Below are positions 36,845-44,692 of a stretch of DNA of 46,838 nt, piece by piece; positions within the stretch are counted from its first letter, which is position 1, and each line of letters starts with the position of its first letter. The DNA is from Sinomonas atrocyanea (GTDB lineage: Bacteria > Actinomycetota > Actinomycetes > Actinomycetales > Micrococcaceae), in NCBI RefSeq assembly GCF_030812675.1, contig NZ_JAUSTE010000016.1, positions 1 to 46,838 of the forward strand, in the 5' to 3' direction. The position numbers were made by a program, and so were the translations under genes. The notes under the pieces are model-generated. The model did no database searches and was not told where the DNA came from. It saw only the letters and a program-made list of their open reading frames with translations.

Positions 36845-38398
36845 TCAGCCCTTCCGCCGCGGCTGCGGCGCCCGGAGGACCGCCAGGACGACGACGGCGG
36901 CCCCCGCCATGAGCACGGCGCCGATCGCGGCCGTGTACGCCACCCCGGAGTCGAAGGCGCGGTGCGCCGAGGCCAGGAGCGCTGCTGCCGCGTCGGCGTG
37001 CAGGAGCCCGGCCGCCTCCACTGCGCCGCCAAGCGTCTCGTGCGCCCGGGCAGCCTCCTCGGCGGGCAGCCCGGCCGGCACCTGCACCCCGGCCCGGTAC
37101 GCCGCGCCGAGGATGCTCCCGAGGACCGCCGTGCCCAGGACGGCCCCGAGCTCGTACGCGGTCTCGGAGATGGCCGACGCCGCCCCGGCCTTGGCGGGCG
37201 GGACCGCGCTGAGGATGAGGTCGTTGGAGAGCGTCTCGGCCAGGCCGACCCCCGCGCCCGTCACCGCGAAGCCCGTCAGCAGCGCCGCAAGCGAGCCGTC
37301 GCGCCCGAAGCCGAGCACCACTGCGTACCCGAGGCCGTTCACCAGCAGCCCGGCCGCCATGACCGACCTGACCGAGAACCGGGCGGCGAGCCGCACCGCC
37401 GCCAGCCCCGCGACCACGGAGAGGGCCATGCCCGGGAGCATGAGCAGCCCGGCCAGGAAGGGCTCCTTCCCGGCCACGAGCTGGAGGTGCTGGGAGAGGA
37501 AGAACATGAACCCGACGAGCGAGAAGATGCTCAGCAGGTTGGCCGCGAGGCCCGCGCTGAACGCCGGGCGGGCGAAGAGGCGGACGTCGAGCATGGGGCC
37601 CTTGCCGCTCGCGGCGCGGGCGAGCTGGCGCCGCACGAAGGCTGCACCCAGCCCGAGCCCGAGGAGGACCGCCGCGGCGGGGGCCGGTCCGGCGTCGTGC
37701 GCGAGCTCCTTGATGCCGCCCACGAGGGCGACGGCGGCGCCCATCACGAGCGCGATGCCCACCGGGTCGACGGGCGACGGTGAGGGGTCGCGGGAGTCGG
37801 GCACGAGGACCGGGGCGAGGGCCAGGGCAGGGACGAGCATGGGCACGGCGAGGAGGAAGACGGCGCCCCAGGCGAAGTGCTCGAGCAGCGCCCCGCCCAC
37901 GAGGGGGCCGAGGGCCGCGCCGCCGGAGAAGACCGAGGCCCAGATGGCCACGGCGAGCCGGCGCTCGCGGGCGTCGTCGAAGATGTTGCGGATCAGGGAG
38001 AGCGTCGCGGGCATGATCATCGAGCCGAACACGCCGATGAGCGCCCGCGCCGCGATGAGCTGGCCCGGCGTGGCGGCGAAGGCGGCGGCGGCCGAGACGG
38101 CGGCGAAGCCGGTGGCCCCGGCCAGGAGGATCCGGCGCCGGCCGATCCTGTCCCCGATCGAGCCCATGGGCACGAGCAGGCCCGCGAGGACGAGGGAGTA
38201 GACGTCGACGATCCAGAGCATCTCGGTCCCGGTCGGCGCGAGCGCGAGCGAGATCGCGGGGACGGCGAAGCTGAGCACCGTGTTGTCGACGGCGATGAGC
38301 AGTACGGGGAACATGAGCGCGGCGAGGGCGAGCCAGCGGCGCGCGGGGGTGAGGGCGGCGAGGCGGGGTGATGCCTGGGCCTGGACAGCCTGGTTCAT
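36845..38398 (-). CDS. MFS drug transporter (DHA2, 14-helix type)
   Basis: A 517-residue efflux transporter of the DHA2 family (EmrB/QacA/LfrA-like). Motif A is GSIGDRIGRRRIL, motif D1 LLIAVDNTVLSFAVPAI and motif C near ASVFSGGAALGPLVGG, all in the order expected for QacA-type pumps. It would export cationic drugs or dyes. It is divergent from a TetR gene with a perfect 24-base operator between them, so it is almost surely repressed by that TetR and induced by its ligand. The ATG at 38398 follows AGGAG. Confidence 0.9.
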   Translation of the reverse strand: MNQAVQAQASPRLAALTPARRWLALAALMFPVLLIAVDNTVLSFAVPAISLALAPTGTEMLWIVDVYSLVLAGLLVPMGSIGDRIGRRRILLAGATGFAAVSAAAAFAATPGQLIAARALIGVFGSMIMPATLSLIRNIFDDARERRLAVAIWASVFSGGAALGPLVGGALLEHFAWGAVFLLAVPMLVPALALAPVLVPDSRDPSPSPVDPVGIALVMGAAVALVGGIKELAHDAGPAPAAAVLLGLGLGAAFVRRQLARAASGKGPMLDVRLFARPAFSAGLAANLLSIFSLVGFMFFLSQHLQLVAGKEPFLAGLLMLPGMALSVVAGLAAVRLAARFSVRSVMAAGLLVNGLGYAVVLGFGRDGSLAALLTGFAVTGAGVGLAETLSNDLILSAVPPAKAGAASAISETAYELGAVLGTAVLGSILGAAYRAGVQVPAGLPAEEAARAHETLGGAVEAAGLLHADAAAALLASAHRAFDSGVAYTAAIGAVLMAGAAVVVLAVLRAPQPRRKG

Positions 38399-38428
38399 CG
38401 GGGGGCTCCTGGTCTGGGGGACACGATA

Positions 38429-38452
38429 ACCATACCGTCTGGACGGTATGGT
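38429..38452. promoter_or_regulatory. TetR operator, perfect 11-bp arms
   Basis: ACCATACCGTC (38429-38439), a two-base centre and GACGGTATGGT (38442-38452) form a perfect palindrome. It lies 30 bases before the MFS start and 25 before the TetR start, as expected for a shared operator. Confidence 0.88.
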
Positions 38453-38477
38453 AGCAATCCCACGTACAGTGTTCCGT

Positions 38478-39038
38478 ATGCCCAGACCCCCCAAGGCCCG
38501 CGCGGCGATCCTCGACGCCTACCGCGACCTCCTCGTCTCCGACGGCGAGCGGGCGGCGACCATGGACGCCGTCGCCGCGGCGGCCGGCGTCTCCAAGGGT
38601 GGGCTGCTGTACCACTTCCGGAGCAAGGACGCGCTCGCCGAGGGCCTGCTCGGGCGGCTGTCCGAGGCCGCCGCCGAGGACCGCGAGCAGATGGCCTCGG
38701 CCGCCGAGGGGCCGTCGCGGTACTTCGTGCGCACCTCGGTGAGCACGGGCTCCGACCTGGACCTGCTCTTCGTCGCCACCGTGCGGCTGGCCCAGGCGGG
38801 GCACGCCGGGGCGCTGGCGGCGCTCGAGGAGCTCGACGCCGCGTGGCTCGAGATCATCCGGCGCGAGGTGCCGGACCCGGACGCCTCCGCGGCGATCATG
38901 CTTGTCGGGGAGGGGCTCTACCACTACTCCACGCTCGCCGGGGGCTGGCCCGAGGCGGCGTTCGGGACCAGCCTCGACGGGCTCCTGGCAGTGGTGGACC
39001 GCCTCCGCGGGGCGGCGTCGGAGTCCGACCGGCTTTAG
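38478..39038 (+). CDS. TetR-family repressor
   Basis: A 186-residue TetR-family regulator. The N-terminal helix-turn-helix (about 8-55) reads MDAVAAAAGVSKGGLLYHFRSKDAL. The C-terminal ligand domain resembles TetR_C_37-type pockets, with the YHYSTLAGGW segment near residue 160. I use the ATG at 38478, because the next upstream ATG (38448) lies inside the operator. Divergence from the MFS pump and the perfect operator between them identify it as that pump's local repressor. Confidence 0.9.
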   Translation: MPRPPKARAAILDAYRDLLVSDGERAATMDAVAAAAGVSKGGLLYHFRSKDALAEGLLGRLSEAAAEDREQMASAAEGPSRYFVRTSVSTGSDLDLLFVATVRLAQAGHAGALAALEELDAAWLEIIRREVPDPDASAAIMLVGEGLYHYSTLAGGWPEAAFGTSLDGLLAVVDRLRGAASESDRL

Positions 39039-39061
39039 GGCCCGGCCGCCGCGTATCCGGC

Positions 39062-39099
39062 CCGACACGCCGCTGCTGGGCCGACACGCCGCTGCTGGG
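39062..39099. repeat. Tandem 19-bp repeat
   Basis: Two identical 19-base units (39062-39080, 39081-39099) and a diverging third start lie between the tetR stop and the TipA-like promoter. No function is evident. Confidence 0.7.
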
Positions 39100-39185
39100 C
39101 CGGCGCGCCGCGGGAAAGCCGGTCGGAATCGCCCGGCGGTTACCCCAGCACCCAGCAGCCCCCAACCCCTTCCAGCACCGGCCCC

Positions 39186-39216
39186 TTGACCTTGACGCAA
39201 CGTCAACTCCTACCGT
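39186..39216 (+). promoter_or_regulatory. MerR-type promoter with palindrome in 19-bp spacer
   Basis: The -35 TTGACC (39186-39191) and -10 TACCGT (39211-39216) are 19 bases apart, the stretched spacing typical of MerR-activated promoters. The perfect palindrome TTGACG-CAA-CGTCAA (39192-39206) fills the spacer, so the regulator likely activates its own gene. Confidence 0.8.
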
Positions 39217-39239
39217 GGAACCACGAAGGGAGGACGCGC

Positions 39240-39995
39240 ATGGACTGGGGCATCCAGGAGGTCGCCCGGCTCGCCGGGACCACGAGCCGCACGCTGCGGC
39301 ACTACGGCAGCATCGGCCTGCTCGAGCCGAGCCGGGTGGGCCCGAACGGCTACCGCTACTACGACCGCGACGCCCTCGTCCGGCTCCAGCGCATCCTCCT
39401 GCTCCGCCAGCTCGGCCTCGGGCTCGGGGACATCGCGGTTGCCCTCGCGCACGACGGCGACGCGGCCCCCGCCCTGCGCCGCCACCTCGCGTGGATCGGT
39501 GCGGAGCAGGACCGGCTCGCGCGCCAGGCGCGGGCGGTGGAGCAGACCATCACCGCATTGGAGACAGGAGGGCCACTGATGGCCGAGGACATGCTCGACG
39601 GGTTCGACCACACGCAGTACAAGGACGAAGTCGAGGCCCGCTGGGGCACGAAGGCCTACGCGGACTCGGACGCCTGGTGGCGCGGGCTCGGCGCCGCGGG
39701 CCAGGACGAGTGGCGGGGGCGCGTGGCCCAGCTGAACGCGGACTGGCAGCAGGCAGCCGCCTCCGGCGACGCGCCGGGAGGCGAGGCCGCCCAGGCGCTG
39801 GCAGGCCGCCACGTGCGGTGGCTGGCCGGCATTCCGGGCACGCCCGGCTACCCCGACGGCCCGGCGAAGGAGTACGTGCTCGGCCTGGCCGAGATGTACG
39901 TGGCCGATCCGCGCTTCGCCGAGAACTACGGCGGCCCGGAGGGGGCGGCCTTCGTCCGCGACGCCCTGCGGGCCTACGCGGGGCGGGAGCTGTAG
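39240..39995 (+). CDS. TipA-like MerR-family regulator
   Basis: A 251-residue regulator. The MerR winged helix-turn-helix (about 1-70; VARLAGTTSRTLRHYGSIGLLEPSRV) and a coiled-coil dimer helix (about 78-110) precede a TipAS-type antibiotic-recognition domain (about 114-251; YKDEVEARWG, NYGGPEGAAFVRDAL). TipAL of Streptomyces activates its own promoter when thiopeptides bind. The cysteine that TipAS uses for covalent thiopeptide capture is absent, as the domain has no cysteine at all, so ligand binding must be non-covalent or the ligand differs. A strong internal ribosome binding site would also give a TipAS-like short form. The ATG at 39240 follows GGGAGG. Confidence 0.92.
   Translation: MDWGIQEVARLAGTTSRTLRHYGSIGLLEPSRVGPNGYRYYDRDALVRLQRILLLRQLGLGLGDIAVALAHDGDAAPALRRHLAWIGAEQDRLARQARAVEQTITALETGGPLMAEDMLDGFDHTQYKDEVEARWGTKAYADSDAWWRGLGAAGQDEWRGRVAQLNADWQQAAASGDAPGGEAAQALAGRHVRWLAGIPGTPGYPDGPAKEYVLGLAEMYVADPRFAENYGGPEGAAFVRDALRAYAGREL
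39567..39581 (+). promoter_or_regulatory. Internal ribosome binding site and start for TipAS-like short form
   Basis: AGGAGG (39567-39572) stands six bases before an in-frame ATG (39579-39581) inside the tipA-like gene. Translation from it gives a 138-residue ligand domain alone (39579-39995). This parallels Streptomyces lividans tipA, where TipAS (144 residues) is made from an internal start of the same mRNA. Confidence 0.75.
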
Positions 39996-40038
39996 CCGAA
40001 GGCCGGCGGCTCAGGCGGTGGCCGGAGCCGCCGGCGGC

Positions 40039-40284
40039 TCAGGCGCTGCGGCCGGCCGCGAAGGAGCGCGCCGCCCGGGCCTGCTCGCGCGTGAGCTCCT
40101 CGATCCGGCCACAGGCCAGGCAGAAGAGGGTGAAGGTCCGGTGGCGCAGGGCCGCACCGAAGGGGTGGGCGCCGCCGGCCGAGGGGGCGATGGCGTGGTC
40201 CGCCAGGGTGTCGCAGGCCGGGCAGTGCAGGGCCGCGATGGTCAGGGCGTCCCGATGCGGGGCCCTCGATGGGTTGTGGTGCAT
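40039..40284 (-). CDS. Small zinc-ribbon protein, unknown function
   Basis: An 81-residue candidate protein. Two CxxC pairs, CPACD (about residue 24) and CLACG (about residue 59), form a zinc ribbon, followed by a helix EELTREQARAARSF. It does not match a family I can name. The ATG at 40284 has AGGGGGA upstream, and a promoter-like AT-rich patch lies about 80 bases further up. It is small but its codon pattern and cysteine spacing support coding. Confidence 0.55.
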   Translation of the reverse strand: MHHNPSRAPHRDALTIAALHCPACDTLADHAIAPSAGGAHPFGAALRHRTFTLFCLACGRIEELTREQARAARSFAAGRSA

Positions 40285-40361
40285 GTGTCCCCCTGCCGGG
40301 TCCGCCGCCCGCGGCCCCGGGCGGAGTCGTCCGGGCTGAGCAAGGCGTCGAAATTGACAAA

Positions 40362-40391
40362 ATTTTACTCTCCTTGTCATGCCCTCCGCAA
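40362..40391 (-). promoter_or_regulatory. Promoter candidate in AT-rich patch
   Basis: On the minus strand TTGCGG (40391-40386) and TAAAAT (40367-40362) are 18 bases apart. The surrounding AT-rich patch also carries TGACAA...TTGTCA arms (around 40355-40380) that could be an operator. It would drive the zinc-ribbon gene. Confidence 0.4.
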
Positions 40392-40485
40392 GAGGTCTTT
40401 GGGCACGCCGCGAGGCCGCCGGGCGACGCCGGCCGCGCACCCGCCGTCGCCCGCTCGCCTGCCCGCCCGCTGGACGCGGCTCCGG

Positions 40486-41580
40486 CTAGCTGTTCCGCCC
40501 CCGCGCGGCGACCCGCCACCGGCCCACGACCTCCCCGCCGCTGACCACGGCGACCTCGTCGACGAGGTTCACCGCCACGCAGACGTGGTTCGGGATCACC
40601 CGCAGGCGCTCGCCGAGCGCGGGCAGCTCGGCGCCGTCGGGGAAGACCACCGTGGCGTGGTGCTCGGAGAGGCCGGTGATCCGCGCGTCGGCGACGTCCG
40701 CGAGCCGACCGAACCCCGTGGCCCAGCCGGGGCGGTCCCCGCCCAGGACCTTGCTGCCGGCGTCGAGCACCACCCGGCGCGGAACGCCGCCCGAGCCGTC
40801 GTGGCGGCTCACGACCGTCGCGGCGACCGTGAGGGCCACGTCCTCGGGTGCGCAGCGGCCCAGCTCGAGCTGCTGGGCGTCGCCGAACACGTACACGCCG
40901 GGACGGACCTCGGTGGTGGGCCCCGCCTCGGTGAGGAGGGCGCTCGGGGTGGACCCGCCGCTCACCCGGGTGACCTCGAATCCCGCGTCGGTGAGCAGAC
41001 GCGCGGCCTCGGCGAGGGCACGACGCTCCTCCTCGGCCGCCTCGGCGGGCATGCCGGGGGCATACGAGTGGCCGGGGAACGTGAAGACGCCGGCCACGCG
41101 AAGCCCGGAGTCCGCCGCGGCACGCGCCACCTGGACGGCCTGCTCGGGGGCGACCCCGCTGCGGTGGTGGCCGCTGTCGATCTCGACGAGGACCTCGACG
41201 TCTGCCCCGGCGAGGTGGGCGCCCATGGCCCGGGCTGCCTCGGCCGAGTCCGTGCCCACCGCGATCCTCGCCCGGCGCGCGAGCCGCTCGAGCCGCTGCC
41301 CACTCCGCTCCGTCACCCACAGCGGGTACGCGATGAACAGGTCCGCCGCGCCGTGCTCGGCGAACACCTCGGCCTCGCCGATGGTGGCCACGGTGAGCCC
41401 CGCGGCCCCCGCGGCGAGCTGCAGCGCGGCGATCTGGGGGATCTTGTGGGTCTTGGCATGCGGGCGCAGCGCGAGGCCCTTCGCCGCGACGCCCGCGGCC
41501 ATCCGCTCGACGTTGCGGCGCAGGACGTCGGCATCCACCATGATCTCGGGGGTGTCGATCTCGGGGGGAACAGGGCTCAC
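40486..41580 (-). CDS. D-serine dehydratase-like / D-threonine aldolase family PLP enzyme
   Basis: A 364-residue fold-type III PLP enzyme of the alanine racemase-like D-threonine aldolase/DSD1 group. The PLP lysine is Lys43 in RPHAKTHK. Phosphate- and substrate-binding segments include [20 protein letters not shown] and SGGSTPS. The metal site reads NHVC with His332 and Cys334; eukaryotic-type D-serine dehydratase uses His and Cys, while D-threonine aldolases use His and Asp, so a D-serine ammonia-lyase activity is more likely. The GTG start at 41580 is preceded by AGGAG ten bases upstream. Confidence 0.85.
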   Translation of the reverse strand: MSPVPPEIDTPEIMVDADVLRRNVERMAAGVAAKGLALRPHAKTHKIPQIAALQLAAGAAGLTVATIGEAEVFAEHGAADLFIAYPLWVTERSGQRLERLARRARIAVGTDSAEAARAMGAHLAGADVEVLVEIDSGHHRSGVAPEQAVQVARAAADSGLRVAGVFTFPGHSYAPGMPAEAAEEERRALAEAARLLTDAGFEVTRVSGGSTPSALLTEAGPTTEVRPGVYVFGDAQQLELGRCAPEDVALTVAATVVSRHDGSGGVPRRVVLDAGSKVLGGDRPGWATGFGRLADVADARITGLSEHHATVVFPDGAELPALGERLRVIPNHVCVAVNLVDEVAVVSGGEVVGRWRVAARGRNS

Positions 41581-41699
41581 GGGTGCTCCTGGGCTCGGGG
41601 ACGGGTGGAAGCCCCAGCTTAGGCGGGCCGGCGGCGCGCGGCGGCCGCCCGGCGTCGTGCGCGCTGGCCGAGCCCTAGGCCGGCGTCGCGGGGCGTGCC

Positions 41700-41705
41700 T
41701 AGGCT
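41700..41705 (+). promoter_or_regulatory. Leaderless -10 box (TAGGCT) of VOC gene
   Basis: TAGGCT ends six bases before the ATG at 41712 with no ribosome binding site, matching the boxes before other genes in this window. Confidence 0.5.
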
Positions 41706-41711
41706 GTGCCC

Positions 41712-42086
41712 ATGCGGATCAAGATGTGCTCCATCCACGTGACCGACCCCGCCTCGGCCTTCGACTTCTACACCACGGTCCTCGGCTTCCAGTCCCTGCT
41801 CGCGATGCCGGAGGCGAACCTGTTCATCGTCACCACCCCGGACTCGGGAGGCGTGGGCCTGCTGCTGGAGCCGAGCGACAACCCGGTCGCCGAGGCGTAC
41901 CGCCGGGGCGTGCACGACGCCGGGCTGCCCGCGATCGTCCTCGGCTCGCCGGACGTCGTGGCAGACTACGAGCGGCTCCGCGACGCCGGCCTCGAGTTCC
42001 GCGGGGAGCCGGCAGAGGACCCCTCGGGCATCTCCGCCGTGTTCGACGACCGGCACGGCAACTGGATCCAGCTCCACCAGGACTGA
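41712..42086 (+). CDS. VOC-family (glyoxalase-like) protein
   Basis: A 124-residue vicinal-oxygen-chelate protein with the two beta-alpha-beta-beta-beta halves (about 1-60 and 65-124). Typical segments are [25 protein letters not shown] and the C-terminal [13 protein letters not shown]. The last metal ligand of glyoxalases, usually a glutamate near the end, reads Gln here, so a metal-dependent lyase role is uncertain. Substrate unknown. It is divergent from the D-serine dehydratase-like gene. Confidence 0.88.
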   Translation: MRIKMCSIHVTDPASAFDFYTTVLGFQSLLAMPEANLFIVTTPDSGGVGLLLEPSDNPVAEAYRRGVHDAGLPAIVLGSPDVVADYERLRDAGLEFRGEPAEDPSGISAVFDDRHGNWIQLHQD

Positions 42087-42169
42087 CCCGGCCGCAGGAC
42101 CGGGTCCGCACATCCCCAGCACAGCTTGGCGCTGGCGGCCTCACAGCGCGGCGGGCGAGGCTGGAGGGT

Positions 42170-42421
42170 ATGGAATCCTCGCACAGCCGGCTCCGTCCCC
42201 GCCGCCGCGCGCGCCTCGCCTCCGCGGTCCTCGCCGCCCTGGGCGTGGCCGTGTTCGGCTTGGGCGCGCTCCCGGCCCAGGAGGCCCAGGCCGCGGGCAT
42301 CGCCGCCGGGGTCCGGCACGTCTCCGCGGTGGGCGGCCAGGCCTCGGCCGGCGAGGCGGTGGTCGGCCGGGCCGCAGCCGGCAGCGCCCCGACGGCACGC
42401 CGCGACGGCCGGCAGGCCTAG
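42170..42421 (+). CDS. Small secreted protein, unknown function
   Basis: An 83-residue candidate. An Arg-rich start, a hydrophobic core (SAVLAALGVAVFGLGALPA) and an AQA-AG junction near residue 41 form a signal peptide; the mature part is short, Ala/Gly-rich and has no known domain. GGAGGGT stands just before the ATG. Small size and lack of family make this tentative. Confidence 0.45.
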   Translation: MESSHSRLRPRRRARLASAVLAALGVAVFGLGALPAQEAQAAGIAAGVRHVSAVGGQASAGEAVVGRAAAGSAPTARRDGRQA

Positions 42422-42472
42422 GAGGGCGCCGGCGTGGTCACCAGCAGGGGCAGGGCCCAGGCCGCGCGCGCC

Positions 42473-42928
42473 TCAGCCGTGGCGTCCGCCGCGCAGCGAG
42501 CGCTCCGCCGCCGCGCCGTGGGCGCCGGACGCCGCCCGCGCGGCCTTCTCCTCGGCCGCGGCCTTGACGCGGCGCGCCTCCTCGCGGACCGCGGCCATGT
42601 TGGCCCGCTCCTCCTGGAGCCACTGCGGCCGATTGTTGAGCAGCTCGGTGATCTCAGCGGTCGTGAGCGGCTCGGTGATGCCGCCGCGCGCGAGGCCCGA
42701 GATGGTCACGTTGAGCTTCTGCGCCACGATCGGTCGCGGGTGCGGGCCGTGCTCGCGCAGCTCGGTGAGCCACGCGGGCGGGTTCTCGCGCAGCTGGTCG
42801 AACTCTTCGCGGGAGACGGTGCCCTCCTGGAACTCCGCGGGCGCGGCGGGCAGGAAGATCCCGAGCTTCTTGGCGGCGGTGGCAGGCTTCATGGACTGGG
42901 ACGCGCTGCCCTGGGGGTTCGAGCTCAT
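42473..42928 (-). CDS. DUF5997 family protein
   Basis: A 151-residue cytoplasmic protein matching actinobacterial DUF5997. The conserved part covers about residues 12-120: KPATAAKKLGIFLPAAP, REEFDQLRENPPAWLTELR and NNRPQWLQEERANM. The Arg/Ala-rich C-terminus is low complexity. Function unknown. It is divergent from a LysR-type effector-domain protein with only 22 bases between the start codons, and the two probably share regulation. The mRNA looks leaderless. Confidence 0.82.
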   Translation of the reverse strand: MSSNPQGSASQSMKPATAAKKLGIFLPAAPAEFQEGTVSREEFDQLRENPPAWLTELREHGPHPRPIVAQKLNVTISGLARGGITEPLTTAEITELLNNRPQWLQEERANMAAVREEARRVKAAAEEKAARAASGAHGAAAERSLRGGRHG

Positions 42929-42934
42929 GGATCA

Positions 42935-42944
42935 AGGCTACCGT
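42935..42944. promoter_or_regulatory. Overlapping divergent leaderless -10 boxes
   Basis: On the plus strand TACCGT (42939-42944) stands six bases before the ATG at 42951. On the minus strand TAGCCT (42940-42935) stands six bases before the ATG at 42928. The two boxes share the TA at 42939-42940, so a single symmetric site can start transcription both ways. Confidence 0.6.
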
Positions 42945-42950
42945 TGACGC

Positions 42951-43706
42951 ATGCAGTCGGAGAGTGCCCAGCCCCTGAAGGTTGCCTTCGTCGCGGGCGT
43001 CGCGCCGGGCAAGTGGTTCCACCGATGGGAGGAGCGCTTCCCGGACGTCCCGCTCGCCTCGCAGATGGTCGACGACGCCGACCAGCTCGCCGTGCTCCGG
43101 GACGGGCGGGCGGACGTGGCCTTCGTCAGGCTCCCGGTGGACCGGGACCGCGAGCAGCTCCACGTGATCCCGCTCTACGAGGAGCTGCCGGTGGTGGTGG
43201 CGCCGAAGGGCCACGAGATCGCGGCCTTCGAGGAGATCCCCCTCGCCGAGGTGGAGGGCGAGCTCTTCGAGTACGACGGCGGCCCCTCCGAACGCCTCGA
43301 CCTCGTCGAGGGCGGGGCGGGCCTCGCGATCATGCCCATGTCCGTGGTGCGGCACTTCAACCGCAAGGAGCTGCGCTACCGCCCGGTGACCGGAGTGGAC
43401 CCCTACGGGGTGGGGGTGGCGTGGCGGCGCGAGGACGAGTCCGAGCACATCCAGGAGTTCATCGGGGTGGTCCGGGGACGGGGCGCGAACAGCTCGCGGC
43501 AGGCGTCGGTGCAGCGGGACCAGGCCGAGGCCGCCAAGAAGCGCCGCGAGGACCGGGCCGCGTCCCAGTCCAAGGAGGCCAAGGCCCGGAACGAGGCGAG
43601 CCGAACGGCGAAGGCCGCCCGTGCCGGCGGACGCGGGCGCCCCGGGGGCAAGCGCGGGCCGTCGGCGGGCGGGCGGCCGGGCGCGGGGAAGCGCCGGGGC
43701 CGCTGA
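42951..43706 (+). CDS. LysR-type substrate-binding domain protein without HTH
   Basis: A 251-residue protein. Residues about 8-175 form a LysR-type effector-binding (periplasmic-binding-like) domain: LKVAFVAGVAPGKWF, DQLAVLRDGRADVAFVRLP, LPVVVAPKGH and AGLAIMPMSVV. The N-terminal LysR helix-turn-helix is missing, and the start is fixed by the -10 box, so this is not a truncated reading. The last 75 residues are Lys/Arg/Ala/Gly-rich and could bind nucleic acid. Pairing with DUF5997 suggests a ligand-sensing partner. Function unknown. Confidence 0.85.
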   Translation: MQSESAQPLKVAFVAGVAPGKWFHRWEERFPDVPLASQMVDDADQLAVLRDGRADVAFVRLPVDRDREQLHVIPLYEELPVVVAPKGHEIAAFEEIPLAEVEGELFEYDGGPSERLDLVEGGAGLAIMPMSVVRHFNRKELRYRPVTGVDPYGVGVAWRREDESEHIQEFIGVVRGRGANSSRQASVQRDQAEAAKKRREDRAASQSKEAKARNEASRTAKAARAGGRGRPGGKRGPSAGGRPGAGKRRGR

Positions 43707-43743
43707 CGGGGCGAGGGCCCTCCCGGCACGGTGCGGGCACGGC

Positions 43744-43749
43744 TAGCCT
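43744..43749 (+). promoter_or_regulatory. Leaderless -10 box (TAGCCT) before short leader ORF
   Basis: TAGCCT ends seven bases before an ATG at 43757 that opens a 31-codon frame ahead of the hydrolase gene. Confidence 0.4.
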
Positions 43750-43756
43750 GAGCAGG

Positions 43757-43852
43757 ATGGAACGCTCTGCGGCGGCGACCGGCCACGGCCCGGCCTGCGC
43801 GGTGGGCACGGTGGGTGCCCCGCGCGGGGCCCTCCGTGCCGGGGGGCTGTAG
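43757..43852 (+). CDS. Possible 31-aa leader peptide
   Basis: A short frame with ATG at 43757 and TAG at 43850-43852 starts right after a leaderless -10 box and ends 12 bases before the hydrolase ATG. It reads as an Ala/Gly-rich peptide with one cysteine. It may only couple translation to the hydrolase gene or be a chance frame. Confidence 0.3.
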   Translation: MERSAAATGHGPACAVGTVGAPRGALRAGGL

Positions 43853-43863
43853 GGGTGGCCGCC

Positions 43864-44661
43864 ATGGAGCAGGCCGACCGCGCCAACCCGTTCGAGGGGC
43901 TGCCGTCCTTCAGGCTCGGATCCGGGCCACCGCTCCTGGTGATCCCGGGGCTGACCCCTCGGCACGAGGTGCCGCGGGGGCCGGCCTTCCTCGCCGAGTC
44001 CCAGCCGCTGGGGCCCCTCGCCCGGCACCGCGAGGTCTGGTGGGTCAACCGGCGCTCGGGCCTCGGCCCGGAGACCACCATGGCGGACATCGCCGCGGAC
44101 TACGCGGAACGGCTGCCGCGGCTGGGCGCGCCGGTGGACGTCCTCGGTATCTCCACCGGGGCGGCCGTGGCGCTCCAGCTCGCGCACGACAGGCCCGAGC
44201 TTGTCCGCCGCCTCGTCCTCGTGGCCGGCGGCTGCCGGCTCGGGCCGGTGGGCAAGGCGGGGCAGCGGGCGCTCCTGCACCGGCTCGAGGCCGGCGACCT
44301 CCGCGGCGCCGGCGTGGAGATGGTCCGGCTCGGGGGGCTCCGCCCCGCCGCCCGCAGCCTCGAGAGCTGGGCCGGGTGGGTCATGGGCCCACTCATGTAC
44401 CGCGGCTCGACCGCTGACGTCATGGCAGTGCTGCGTGCCGAGGACCGCTTCGACCTCACCTCGCGGCTCGCCGCCATCGACGTGCCGACCCTCGTGCTCG
44501 GCGGCGACGAGGACGCCCCGTACGGCGCCGCCGTGTTCCGCGAGACGGCCCGCGGGCTGCCCCGGGGGCGCCTGATCATGTACTACGGCCGCGGCCACGT
44601 CGGGGTCCCGCTCGTGCCCAGCTTCGCCGGTGACGTCCTCAGGTTCCTCGACGTGCCCTGA
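43864..44661 (+). CDS. Alpha/beta hydrolase
   Basis: A 265-residue alpha/beta-hydrolase fold protein. The nucleophile serine lies in LGISTGAAVAL (GxSxG), the acid is probably in VLGGDEDAPYG, and the histidine in GRGHVG near the C-terminus, giving a complete triad in the right order. An oxyanion-hole segment PPLLVIPGLTPRH lies near the N-terminus. Substrate unknown. I use the ATG at 43864 with AGGGGTGG upstream; an in-frame GTG at 43855 is possible. It converges on the NUDIX gene. Confidence 0.87.
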   Translation: MEQADRANPFEGLPSFRLGSGPPLLVIPGLTPRHEVPRGPAFLAESQPLGPLARHREVWWVNRRSGLGPETTMADIAADYAERLPRLGAPVDVLGISTGAAVALQLAHDRPELVRRLVLVAGGCRLGPVGKAGQRALLHRLEAGDLRGAGVEMVRLGGLRPAARSLESWAGWVMGPLMYRGSTADVMAVLRAEDRFDLTSRLAAIDVPTLVLGGDEDAPYGAAVFRETARGLPRGRLIMYYGRGHVGVPLVPSFAGDVLRFLDVP

Positions 44662-44692
44662 GAGGGACGCGCGGGAGCCCGCCGTGGCGGAC

